Positions 11,220 through 20,768 of a DNA stretch of 64,000 nt are shown here, in pieces. The notes under the pieces are model-generated. The model searched no databases and was not told the origin of the DNA. It saw only the letters and a program-made list of their open reading frames with translations. Every line of letters starts with the position of its first letter. Within the stretch, counting starts at the first letter, position 1. The DNA is from Plantago ovata. Taxonomy: Eukaryota > Streptophyta > Magnoliopsida > Lamiales > Plantaginaceae. The stretch lies in NCBI GenBank assembly GCA_028274465.1, contig CM051455.1, forward strand, positions 42,797,129 through 42,861,128. Direction: 5' to 3'. The position numbers were made by a program, and so were the translations under genes.

Positions 11220-12240
11220 TGTTAAAACCACTTAAGACCATACACAAACTAATTATCCAAGAGCAAAGACTAACTGTTAACATCACACACTAACACACTA
11301 CTCGATCCAAAATAACATCCAACATGCACACTTTGTCCAACAATCGCAACATCTTGTATCTTAAAGTCATAACATCATATATAAAAAACTATAACCAGAA
11401 CATATAAGAGTTTCATATTAAACCACTGCTTTAAAACATACACAAACTAATTGTTAAAAAAGGCCAAAAGTAACTGCTCAAATTAGAAACTATTTCAAAT
11501 AACATCCAAATAAAATAGTTTCTCCAGGACATTATTACAAATCCTACTTGTTCAAAATATTGTTGACTTTTAACGCAACTCGCAAACTATGTAGCTTATA
11601 TTCAATTGTCTTCAACTCTTCATAATCTGAAACACCAGCAGTTACACAACCAGCAATTATACCAACAACAGGGGCATCTTTCCTCTTATTTGACCTGCTC
11701 TCATTACAGTGTCAAAAGCATCAACAACTAAAAAAAAGAAAAACGTAAAATATCAGGAGCACATTTAAAAGCACAATATCACCCTTTAAAATAATAACAT
11801 AACATGATGCCTTATAAATATAGCACGACCCCTTAAAATCATAACACTGCACCGTAATCCTTTCATCAAGAAAACTAAAGTAGCATAACATTACATCTCC
11901 TAAAAATCATAACACAAGACCTTACATAGCATAACATGATCTCTTAAAAATACAGCAACACAAATATCAGCATCTAAAATCATAATATCCCTACTTAAAT
12001 CAATTTCATAATCCCAACGACACTTAAAAACATACCAAAATTCATTATAAGCATACTAGAAACACTTAGTACTAAAAGAAAATAAATTCAACAACAGAAA
12101 CTAAGTATAATAATAAGAATACTAGATACACTTAAACCAAAACCAAAATCCATCGGAAACAACATCAAAATACCTTATAAGCATACCACATACACTTAAA
12201 ACCGTAACATAAAAACACATGAACCATAACATCACACAAA
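11220..12240 (-). repeat. Reverse array of degenerate CTTAAAACCATAA-type repeats
   Basis: The same repeat type as 9117-11140 but in opposite orientation (for example ttaaaaccacttaag near 11222, cttaaaatcataac near 11836, cttaaaaccgtaac near 12195). Read from either end of the element inward, the repeats have the same polarity, giving a mirror-image structure with the switch at about 11140-11220. Confidence 0.55.
11570..11715 (-). pseudogene. Unidentified terminal exon-like segment on the minus strand
   Basis: On the minus strand, after a GCAG acceptor near 11712, an open frame reads SNKRKDAPVVGIIAGCVTAG, then VSDYEELKTIEYKLHSLRVA, and ends at TAG near 11550. It is compositionally protein-like and lies between T-rich repeats. 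Not recognised. It could be the last exon of a captured gene. Its opposite polarity to the segment at 10401 means the two are not parts of one transcript. Confidence 0.35.
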
Positions 12241-12632
12241 CAGAGCATATAATAGAATGAATACATCCACAAACACTTCAAAGCACAACAAAAAACAGAT
12301 TCACAATATCAAAATTAACAACTAAACTAACATACCTTTACTGGAAGAATCAACTCTCCATCTTGAAAACTACTTCAACGGATTAGCAGTGTCTGGAACA
12401 CCGAAAAAATCCTTCCGATCCTCTTCATTATGCTTCAAATTAGAACCCCTAGATTTGTGAAATCAGATCTGAGAAGAAATCAAATTCGAAACCCTAGATC
12501 TCACAAAACATATTGAGAATACTAAATCCAACACAAAGGTAGCCGAAACGAAGAAAAAAGGAGAACAATCGGCTTGTTTCATCCATTGATCGGGAAAGTT
12601 TGAGATTCGAAAGCCGAAGAAGAAGACGGGAA

Positions 12633-12857
12633 TTTGCAGAGAGAAAAAATGGATTTCACACAGTAAACGCTGAATTGTGTGTTTTGTGTGTGGATGGTTA
12701 TATTTATTCTATTAAGAAAACCGGGTTTGCGTAAAAACTCGGTCGGTCGGCCGGTTTAATCTCAAAACCAGCGAGTTATGGAAAAACCAGCGAACTTTTA
12801 GTAAAACCAGGTCTTTCCATATTTTTAGGAAAGGCCGGCCTCCCCATATACTTTAGC
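12633..12857 (-). repeat. Right terminal inverted repeat of the Mutator-like element
   Basis: This is the inverse partner of 8379-8592. It carries the same ordered blocks with small length differences, including the CCTTTCCTA hairpin near the tip and the GGCCGGTTTAATCTC block. Divergence between the arms is moderate, suggesting an old copy despite the exact 9-bp target duplication. Confidence 0.75.
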
Positions 12858-13089
12858 AAACCTAAAAGTTGACATAAAATAAAAACTAAACAGAACCCAC
12901 AGTGTCTTATAAGCTATGCAGGAGCTTGTGACAATATTAATGATAGATGTAAAGAGTTTTAGCTTTATGTGGTGAGAGCTTAGGAGGATATGGTGATAAT
13001 GTCTACATAGGTAATGAGAACGTGGATCACTAGGATTTATCATATTTCTAAGACTTAACGTTTTTTGTGAGAGTGAAGGCGAATGTCAG

Positions 13090-13090
<1 letters not shown>

Positions 13091-13129
<39 letters not shown>

Positions 13130-13136
13130 GACAACT
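13091..13136. repeat. (AT)n microsatellite
   Basis: About 46 bp of almost pure AT dinucleotides. Likely polymorphic. Confidence 0.95.
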
Positions 13137-13574
13137 GAAGAATCTCTAACGGTTATATATAACTAGCGGATTCCTCATTTATTGGAGTTAGTTGGACAAG
13201 TGATAAGAAATATTGTGGGCTTGGTCCTCTCATAAACTCGGTCACTTCCTCTTAATTTTTAATTATTGGTTAGGTCTAGGCTAGGTATCTTAGCCGACTT
13301 GAAGTGATTGGATTCAAATCACTACAACGACTTAGGCGTTAGGTTTTGTTATTTTCACCTATAAAAAAAAAAATTGTTTCAAATTTGCTTGATTGTTTTG
13401 TGTGTTTTTCTTTTTAAATACAAATGAGTTCAATCAATTTAGATGAGTTTCATTTAATTCAGTTCAGATCTTTTCATATTTTTTAAGACGAATATAACAA
13501 AACCTTAATGGGCTCAATAGTTGGCATCTTGTGATCCTTGGTGATGTAACAATGATTACAATTTACGCTGCTAA

Positions 13575-13620
13575 ACTGCTGCTGCTGCTGCTGCTGCTAC
13601 TACTACTACTACTACTACTG
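13575..13620 (+). repeat. Compound (CTG)n(CTA)n microsatellite
   Basis: A run of CTG changes to CTA within one tract. A 69-codon open frame across it reads as polyleucine, which follows from the repeat and is not evidence of a gene. Confidence 0.95.
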
Positions 13621-14068
13621 AGATGCTCTACCATTCTTGACGACTTGAGTGTTCTCCATCTCTCTTGGGTTATAAGTCATGAAGGGGTTAATCCCTTTAA
13701 TCGGTTTGCCTTTGACAAACTGGAGGTAGACTTTACTTGAACCCGCGGGAGTTGTAGAGAAGGAAATATTGCAGGGTAATAATGGCATACCTCTAGATGC
13801 GGCCTTCTATATATAGAACGAAGTAAGGGGACCATATCCCCCTTTTCGATATAGATTCAACCCAATATGATCACGTCCTCTAGGCGTACCAACCGGATCA
13901 ATGAACTCAACAAACCATTAAAGTATATAATATCAATTGAGCCAACCCATAGTATAGATGTAATATCGGAGATTATGGGCCCGTTGATTCGTCATAATCA
14001 ACTGCATAATTTGAAATATCTAAATATGAACGAACTTAATAATAAGCTTTAATATGTAAGTGATTGTG

Positions 14069-14245
14069 TTTTTTTTTAACATAGGAAACCCGTAGCCGCT
14101 ACCCTTCATGTGTGAACTGGGTAAATCCCACAGGCTCATGTATAGCCTGCAACACACGTAAACCAAGTTAAAACCACACAAGTGTACGGTAAGACATGCT
14201 TCGATCCAGGAATAATCATAAACTATCCTCATGTGGAAGTGGGAC
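14069..14245 (-). mobile_element. Possible SINE with poly(A) tail (minus strand)
   Basis: Read on the minus strand, a GC-richer segment contains a B-box-like word (GGATCGAAGC) near its start and the block gggtagcggctacgggtttcc near its end, followed directly by a run of A (plus-strand T run at 14069-14078). This order, internal promoter-like word then unique body then poly(A), fits a plant SINE. No clear target duplication or A box was found. Confidence 0.35.
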
Positions 14246-15657
14246 ATGTGACAAAGAGAAAATACTACTCTCTTTACCTTACTTAGCATGAAACGTTTTA
14301 GACATGGCCAATAAACATTTGATCATAAGATAGAAAAATATAGTACTGTGTTTTACCAAATACAAATGTATGCCCCGTTAAAATTTCAAATTTATTTAGT
14401 TTGGATTAAAATTTCATGTTAAAAGATTCTCTCATACAGTATATGTTTCTAACTTTCTATTCTCAAATATTTTTAAATTTAGCAAATTCTCACTCCCGGT
14501 CTAGATCTCAATTTGATACCATTCCCCCTAAACTCGACAAAATCAATGTGAACGAAAAGTTATATCCAAATCGATCCAAAATGGAAGTATCATCCAAAAT
14601 ATTATGGTCAATAATTTGAGATTTGACCAAATGTTGATCCGAAATTATCCGAATAAATTTGATGCGAAAGTATCGATCCAAAATGTCCCAAATTAAAAGT
14701 ATAAAACTGATTGAAGTTCACATGGTTCGATTTAAATCTAACTTGAACTCATCCAAATCGAATTTATCTTAATTAAATTTTAACTAATATAGAATTAGTT
14801 TAATTTAAAATTTTGTTCTCAATGACCAATAATTGAAATTTTAAAATTGTAATGATTTATAATTTTTCACCGTAACAATAATTTTACATTTATATATTTA
14901 GCAAACATTGAATATGTTCAAATGGTGTCGGGCCTAAATGATTCGAAAGTTATAATACGAATAACACATGAATCTGATTATACTTTAAAATTCGATCGAA
15001 CACGTATATCTAAATACGATCCGATTAAAACTAAAATCACTAATTCAAAATAATATGATCTGAACGGTTGGAGTATACTACTCCTCAAATGGGGTGTGTG
15101 CAATAGTTTCGACTTAAAGTAAGTGAATTAATTTAATGAGACGTTGGTGAAGTTGGATTATTAGAGAATTGAATAGTTGTTTGTAAAAACTACTTAAAAA
15201 CTTAAATAAATTGTAGAATTATATAGTGTTTACAAATTCAACTTTTCTGACAAAAAACGACTAAAAAAATCCAATTTAATTTAAGTAGAATTTTCTTAGT
15301 GTGTGTTTGCAAATACCTTTTAGGAGGTACTTTTGGCATACTTTAAAGTTTAAAAAAGTTAATTTTAATCAAAAGTGATGGTTGTTTGATATTTTAATCT
15401 AAAAGCAGCTTAAAATCACGGAAGCAGAAACTATCGTGTTTGGTAAATTCAAATAAATACTTATTTTTAGTTTTAGAAAGAATTACGAAATGTTAAAAGT
15501 AGGTAGAAAGATCAATTTACATGCTTCTCATCTCTGACGATAACTGCTTTTTTATGAGAAGTTGCAGTAAAAGTCGTTATATAAAACATTAAAAGATTAC
15601 TTTTACTACTCCATAAGCACAAAAGTGTTTTTTAAGCACTTGTATACTCTCACTTAA

Positions 15658-15961
15658 TGTAACGACCAGACCCACTAATGTGCCGAGACCCGGCCCAACG
15701 GGCCGGCGAGGTTACTCATGGGCGCTCTCCGGGGTGATATGCTGGCCCCACAGACCAACACGAGTTCTAATCCACGCACTTTGTCCTCACTCGTGCGCGC
15801 ACTGGGAACTTCCCAGTGGGTCACCCATCCTAGAATTGCTCCAGAGCAAGCACGCTTAACTCTGAAGTTCTTCTAGGTGAATTCCCGAAAAGAAAGGTGC
15901 ACCTTGTTGATATGAGTAGCGTTCTCAACCCCTTTAAGCCTCTGAGATGTGGGGCGTTACA
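15658..15961 (-). repeat. LTR of Cassandra copy A (3' LTR)
   Basis: 304 bp bounded by TGTAACG and CGTTACA. On the minus strand it holds the 5S rRNA-like block (GTTAAGCGTGCTTG, then CTAGGATGGGTGACC, then CTGGGAAGTTC), which includes the RNA polymerase III internal-promoter region of plant 5S genes. That block is diagnostic of Cassandra. Confidence 0.85.
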
Positions 15962-16085
15962 ATCACCCCCTCTTATATTGTGCAACGTCCTCATTGCACG
16001 CTGTCCTGAGACCAACCATCTGTGCAGTATTCTAGAGGTGGCCTCTACGGGCTCAAGAGGTGGACGGTGTGACTTATGTGCATGA

Positions 16086-19000
16086 CTAATTGACCAGTCT
16101 TTATGTGGAGTTTAGGAATCTCGGATGGAAGACTTCCTTCCACTCGTGCCAAGCCATCAGTAAGATACAAGAGATAGAATTAGCACAACTAGGACCTAAG
16201 TCCAAAACAGTACATACTTTTTATGGTATGGAAAGGGCTCTAGATCTATCCATAGTGGAGCCCGACCCATTGACTCCCAAAGTGTTCAGGGAAAGCGTAT
16301 TAGTGATTGAGCCCTCGACAATAAGTAAATGTTGGAGCTTTCTTTGTTATCCTTCTCCAGTCTCGTTCTTTCTTTACATATCATATAAATTCGATACAAG
16401 TAGAATCTAGTTAGAAAGAAAGCCCGTCTATTATATAAAAGATTCCAGTCCGATTAATTAGTTAATTAGAGGAATGCCTTTAGCACTTTAACAAGTAAAA
16501 AAAAATCTTTCAGAGAAACCAGTCCCTTCACGGTTCGGTCCGTTCTGTTTTCCTATAAAAAAAACGAACTTGACTTGATCCACTTGAATTAGTAGCATAT
16601 CCGGCTAGAGTCGTTTCGTTCAGACAGAACTAGAACATAGATTCTGCGCATCAATTAATGAGGGAGTCTTTCTCTTATTGATGATGGACAAGCCATAGCA
16701 CTTTCTTCAAATAAACAAAGTCCTTTACTTTAATTGCTTCATTTCCATGGGTGAAGTTTATGGGAAAAAAGCCAGTCAAATTCCAACTAACTGAGAATTA
16801 GAATTCCTCTTTTCTTCTCTCTTTATAGAAAGAAATCGAGTCATACTCACAATGTGCTGTTGAACTGTATGAGTTATCTCTTCTAAATACACTTTGCACT
16901 TGCCCAGATTAGCAAACAATCCTATAGCTTGTGCAAATCTTGAGAACTGCTGCCAACGATTGATGATTCGTGAACGGGTTAGTGCCTGGGCATTTCCAAT
17001 AAAGAAGGAGGTAACCCCAATGGTGCGCCTAATCGATAGATAACTAGACATTTTTTATGACGATAAGAGATCCAATCATCTTCAGTGAAAGAAAAAAAGA
17101 AACGATGAAAATGCCTTAATCAAGATTCAAGAATTGCGTATTTATTATATTATTATAAAAGCCAATCCTCTTTGTTTGGTCCCTAATTGATGTATAGCCA
17201 AGGTCGAAATCAACAGCAGCAAGAAAGCAAACAAATAGGGCACAGGATAAAAAAAACTTAGAAAAAAGCTATCCCCTGTCATGAAATTAGGATAAGCAGC
17301 TACCGACTCCCAACTCCATTCGCGTACTTGTCTTCAGAGTGTGCAGTGAGTTCGGGAATCAGATGGGAGGCGACAAATGCACTCCATTCCTTTCATAGAA
17401 ATGAGAGGCAGGGACAAGAGGAACTTATTTATCCTTCGAAACGACTTCAAAGTTCTTCCATCTTTTTCCAGCGGTTCTAGCTACATCCAACAACATCAGT
17501 ATCCTAAACCCGACGGTGCAAGGATAAACTAGACGAAAGGTACGTCAACAAACGAACGATTCCATAGAGTGATGTATCGTAAAGGATAGATGGAATGTCA
17601 ATCCTTCCATCATCAGAAAGAGAGAGGAAAAGGAAAGAAATCTCCTTGTCTTTCTGTCCTGCTCCAGAAAAGAAACAAAGCACAATAGAATAAGGTACAT
17701 TGGATGAGTCAGACTGAGGCTTCTAGCGCTATAAGCCAACTACAGGGGTTGGAGAAACTTATACCTGGATTGGTTGGCTATCCGGAGTGGTAGCATCACA
17801 CCCTACTAACTACTAAGGTAGAGTTGTGCTATCTATAGAATAGAAGCCCCTTATCTAAGGTAAAATAGGACTCTGCCTCTTCGCATTAGGAGTGACAAAT
17901 AAGAGGCATCTGATTGATAGGCTTATCCCCTAGTTGGATATGATTCTGGTGGATTGACTAGTTCAGTTACACTCGCATGCCCAAGTAAAGTAAGGAAAGA
18001 CCGAACAGCACAAGTATAAAGCATTAACTATTTACTCGGGAACTCACTTGACCATGTTTTTCGAAATGCCTTCTTTCCATTTTCTCCGCGACCTCCTTGT
18101 GGTAAACATAAGACTAATGTTATGTATGATGTTAAAGGATCAGAATGGAAATTCCAACTTTTCGTAGATGTGCTATATAGGTCTGGTTTTCTTCTAACAG
18201 ATTCCCTTTTTTTTTATATGAGACATGACCTACTCTTATTATTATTGATATGGATATCTTGACTCATGCCCTACTGGATTCTATGATGAGGAGCAAGACA
18301 GAAGGGGTTCTTTAGTTCAGTTATCTGCAGCATGTTCCGACTAAGAGAGTAGTCGATTCAATTAGGAAAAGCCAGGCCCTCTTTCAGTTCATAGCCGGGT
18401 CTACATCCCCCTTCATGACAACTCGATTTCGAGTGGAAACCTTTCGGCCGAAGCGTAATGATGACATATGATCTATTATGTTCGATCTTTTTGTGGCTCT
18501 TGTCGCCACTCCTTAGCAATCTTTTCATATACTCTATTTATTGACAGTCTCAATCTTCGTCAAAAACCGTAGACATCGAGTGCTCTTAGTAGAAACGAGA
18601 GACCTACATCTATCCCTTTGCTGCTTCCAATCAAATACCCGTTTCACTATAGAAGATCTTGATCGATCACAACACGCACAAGGAGAGTTTTGTTTTCTCT
18701 CAATTACATTTGATTCCACGTGCCCCCATTATCTTTATCTACGAAATTAGTGGATTCTATGAATTTTTGAATTCTGTATAGAAAGAAAGTCGAACGAATC
18801 TTTTAGAACTTCTACGCTCCATATTGCCCTCCATGCTCGTCTAAGTTTAGGGACAGTCCCGGGCAGGAGAAATAGACACTGATCCTCGTGCTCTTGTTTT
18901 CCAAAAATAACGTATGCGCGCTTTCACTGCTTGCAAGATGGAAAGAAAGACATCTGAAAGAAAAGAGTAGAAAAGGATGTCGAGGCAAGACTTTGTTTGG

Positions 19001-19111
19001 GAATCAGATCTCTAGTATGCTCTACCAGGGGATCAAGGGGCGCAGAAGCAATCCAGAATACAGAATTCCCTGATCTTCGTGGAATGGAACCAAAAAGCCC
19101 TGGTCAATTAG
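16086..19111. other. About 3 kb of mitochondrial-like DNA inserted in Cassandra copy A
   Basis: Higher in GC than the flanks and free of AT-rich intergenic texture. It is rich in the GAAAGAAAG / CTTTCTTTC words, short direct repeats and mixed unique text typical of plant mitochondrial intergenic DNA. It has no recognisable complete gene. Cassandra internal sequence resumes on both sides (about 16050-16085 and 19112-19157), so the block lies inside the retroelement. Its outer 12 bases form a perfect inverted repeat, CTAATTGACCAG at 16086-16097 and CTGGTCAATTAG at 19100-19111. Organelle origin is inferred from texture. A search against plant mitogenomes would decide it. Confidence 0.6.
16776..17051 (-). 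pseudogene. LINE reverse-transcriptase fragment in the mitochondrial-like block
   Basis: The minus-strand frame reads RWQQFSRFAQAIGLFANLGK followed by CKVYLEEITHTVQQHI. This matches the region after the catalytic DD of plant L1-type reverse transcriptases, and the LINE at 47389-50679 in this same window reads MQQFQKFSRATGLVANLGKC followed by KVFFGGVHHNDMEHIL at the same place. Only about 40 residues are related. The rest of the frame is unrelated. Such LINE scraps occur in plant mitochondrial genomes as well as in the nucleus, so the fragment does not settle the origin of the block. Confidence 0.55.
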
Positions 19112-19157
19112 GGCACTTAGCTCCTGCAGTTCCGGATGGTCCCGCTCTGATACCACT

Positions 19158-19428
19158 TGTAACGACCCGACCCACTAATGGGCCGAAACCCGGCCCAACG
19201 GGCCGAAACCCGGCCCAACGGGCCGACGAGGTTACTCATGGGCGCTCTCCGGGGCGATATGCTGGCCCCACAGACCAACACGAGTTCTAATCCACGCACT
19301 TTGTCCTCACTCGTGCGCGCACTGGGAACTTCCCAGTGGATCACCCATCCTAGAATTGATCCAGAGCAAGCACGCTTAACTTTGAAGTTCTTCTAGGTGA
19401 ATTTCCGAAAAGAAAGGTGCACCTTGTT
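19158..19428 (-). repeat. LTR of Cassandra copy A (5' LTR, major part)
   Basis: Starts TGTAACGACCC and carries the 5S-like block on the minus strand. It also has a short tandem duplication of a ggcccaacgggccgaaaccc unit. It is interrupted at 19428 by Cassandra copy B and resumes at 20219. Confidence 0.85.
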
Positions 19429-19722
19429 TGTAACGCCCCAGATTTCAGAAGTTTAAAATGGTTGAGAACGCTACTCATACCAACAAGGTGCACCTTTCTT
19501 TTCGGGAATCCACCTCATAGTTGAGCGTGCTTGATCTTGAGCAATTCTAGGATGGGTGACCCACTGGGAAGTTCCCGGTGCGAGCACGAGTGAGGACAAA
19601 GTGCGCGGATTAGAACCCGTATTGGTCTGTGGGGCCAGCATATCACCCAGGAGAGCGCCCATGAGTAACCTTGCCGGCCCGTTGGGCAGGGTCTCGGCCC
19701 GTTAGTGGGTCGGGTCGTTACA
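19429..19722 (+). repeat. 5' LTR of Cassandra copy B
   Basis: About 294 bp, TGTAACG to CGTTACA, containing the 5S rRNA-like block on the plus strand and followed within 8 bases by the primer-binding site. Confidence 0.87.
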
Positions 19723-19913
19723 AGCTAAGTGGTATCAGAGCGGGGCTATCCGGAACTGCAGGAGCTAAGTGTCATACGGGGCAAAGTGCTACACTGTATG
19801 GGCGGTGGGAGCCACCTCTTGAGCCCGTAGGGGCCACCTCTAGAATCCTGCACGGATGGTTGGTATCGGGACAGCGCGCAACGAGGACGTTGCGCAATTT
19901 AAGAGGGGGTGAT

Positions 19914-20218
19914 TGTAACGCCCCAGATTTCAGAAGCTTAAAAGGGTTGAGAACGCTACTCATACCAACAAGGTGCACCTTTCTTTTCGAGAATCCACCT
20001 ATAAGAACTTCAGAGTTAAGCGTGCTTGCTCTGGAGCAATTCTAGGATGGGTGACCCACTGGGAAGTTCTCGGTGCGCGTACGAGTGAGGACAAAGTGCG
20101 CGGATTAGAACCCGTATTGGTCTGTGGGGCCAACATATGCACCCAGGAGAGCGCCCATGAGTAACCTTGCCGGCCCGTTGGGCACTGTCTCGGCCCGTTA
20201 GTGGGCCGGGTCGTTACA
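19914..20218 (+). repeat. 3' LTR of Cassandra copy B
   Basis: About 305 bp, preceded by the purine tract. The 5S-like block (cagagttaagcgtgcttg, ctaggatgggtgaccc) lies at about 20006-20062. Slightly longer than its partner LTR. Confidence 0.87.
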
Positions 20219-20280
20219 TGTTGATATAAGTAGCGGTCTCAACCCCTTTAAGCCTCTGAAATGTGGGGCGTGACACTTAA

Positions 20281-20768
20281 GGAGGTACAACCCAACTTAA
20301 ACTTGTCTAGTTCAATTTTAAAGGATCTCCCATTTTATAAGTTGTTACATACATTTAAAAAAAGCTATTTTGTAAAGTGATACGAGTAAATTATATTTAA
20401 GCGATAGCGGGAACGAGAACGAGAGCAAAACCTGAAGCGTGAATTCGTTAAAATAAAATAAAAAAATAAAAAAATAAAATAAAAAAATAAAATAAAAAAA
20501 AGAAGAAGCATGAGCCTCGATATAGCTTTGAGTACAATGTATATGTAAAGAATGATTTATGATTATATATATATAAAATTACACATGATCATCAAAATAT
20601 ATGTACATTTATCTAATTATTATTACTCAACTAATATAACCTACCCAAGTAAGAAAGATTGTTATTGGGCAACCAAGAAAGAAACAAGTATTGGGTTTTA
20701 GTCAATAATAATAATAAAGTTTAACAATTAACAATTATAAATCCCAATCCATCTCAATTCTTGTCATT
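20281..20768. other. Intergenic, A-rich simple repeats
   Basis: No gene. An (AAAAAT)n-like tract lies at about 20450-20508 and a short TA run near 20565. Confidence 0.6.

Larger units (their letters stand above)
8379..12857. mobile_element. Mutator-like element with long TIRs and mirror-image interior repeats
   Basis: An exact 9-bp duplication AAACCTAAA lies at 8370-8378 and 12858-12866, the size Mutator-like elements make. The sequence inside starts GAGTAATTATATAGAGAG on the left and GCTAAAGTATATGGGGAG from the right. The two ends stay alignable for about 215 bp (8379-8592 and 12633-12857) through GCCTTTCCTA, AAACCGGCC and TTTCTCTCTGCAAAT. The interior is dominated by degenerate repeats of the type TTATGGTTTTAAG, forward to about 11140 and reversed from about 11220. 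No transposase core was found, so it looks non-autonomous. Exon-like pieces are listed separately. Confidence 0.8.
12867..15652. other. Intergenic, simple repeats and possible SINE
   Basis: No protein-coding gene seen. It contains an AT dinucleotide run, a CTG/CTA run and a possible minus-strand SINE (listed separately). The remaining sequence is very AT-rich, with many GATCCGAA-like words around 14500-15060 that suggest an old low-complexity repeat. Confidence 0.4.
19429..20218 (+). mobile_element. Cassandra TRIM (copy B), looks whole, nested in copy A
   Basis: A plus-strand 790-bp element: 5' LTR 19429-19722, initiator Met tRNA primer-binding site TGGTATCAGAGC at 19730-19741, a short non-coding internal region, a purine tract AAGAGGGGGTGA just before the second LTR, and 3' LTR 19914-20218. 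LTRs begin TGTAACG and end CGTTACA. A 4-bp duplication TGTT lies at 19425-19428 and 20219-20222. It sits inside the 5' LTR of copy A in opposite orientation and is therefore younger than copy A. LTRs are closely similar. It encodes no protein and would rely on other elements for mobilisation. Confidence 0.88.
15658..20275 (-). mobile_element. Cassandra TRIM (copy A), split by two insertions
   Basis: A minus-strand Cassandra element, a non-coding terminal-repeat retrotransposon in miniature whose LTRs carry a 5S rRNA-like domain. Parts in plus-strand order are: 3' LTR 15658-15961; purine-tract side of the internal region, about 15962-16085; a foreign block, about 16086-19111; primer-binding side, about 19112-19157 (complement of the initiator Met tRNA site at about 19146-19156); and 5' LTR 19158-19428 plus 20219-20275, interrupted by Cassandra copy B. 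The 5-bp target duplication CTTAA lies at 15653-15657 and 20276-20280, showing that both outer ends belong to one insertion. LTRs are still closely similar, so the insertion is fairly young. This is a fossil with no coding capacity. Confidence 0.85.

Noticed and set aside
8402-12836. GCCTTTCC as the outer tip of the Mutator-like TIRs
   Set aside because: Flanks at that point share no duplication, while extending the alignment 23 bp outward reaches an exact 9-bp duplication and keeps inverted similarity.
13531-13740. Polyleucine open frame
   Set aside because: Translation of a CTG/CTA microsatellite.
20006-20125. Strong match to plant 5S rRNA (GTTAAGCGTGCTTG ... GATGGGTGACC ... GGGAAGT), also at 15780-15880, 19310-19390 and 19510-19590
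   Set aside because: Each match lies within a TGTAACG...CGTTACA terminal repeat next to a primer-binding site or purine tract and lacks the rest of the 5S gene, so these are Cassandra LTR domains, not 5S rRNA genes.
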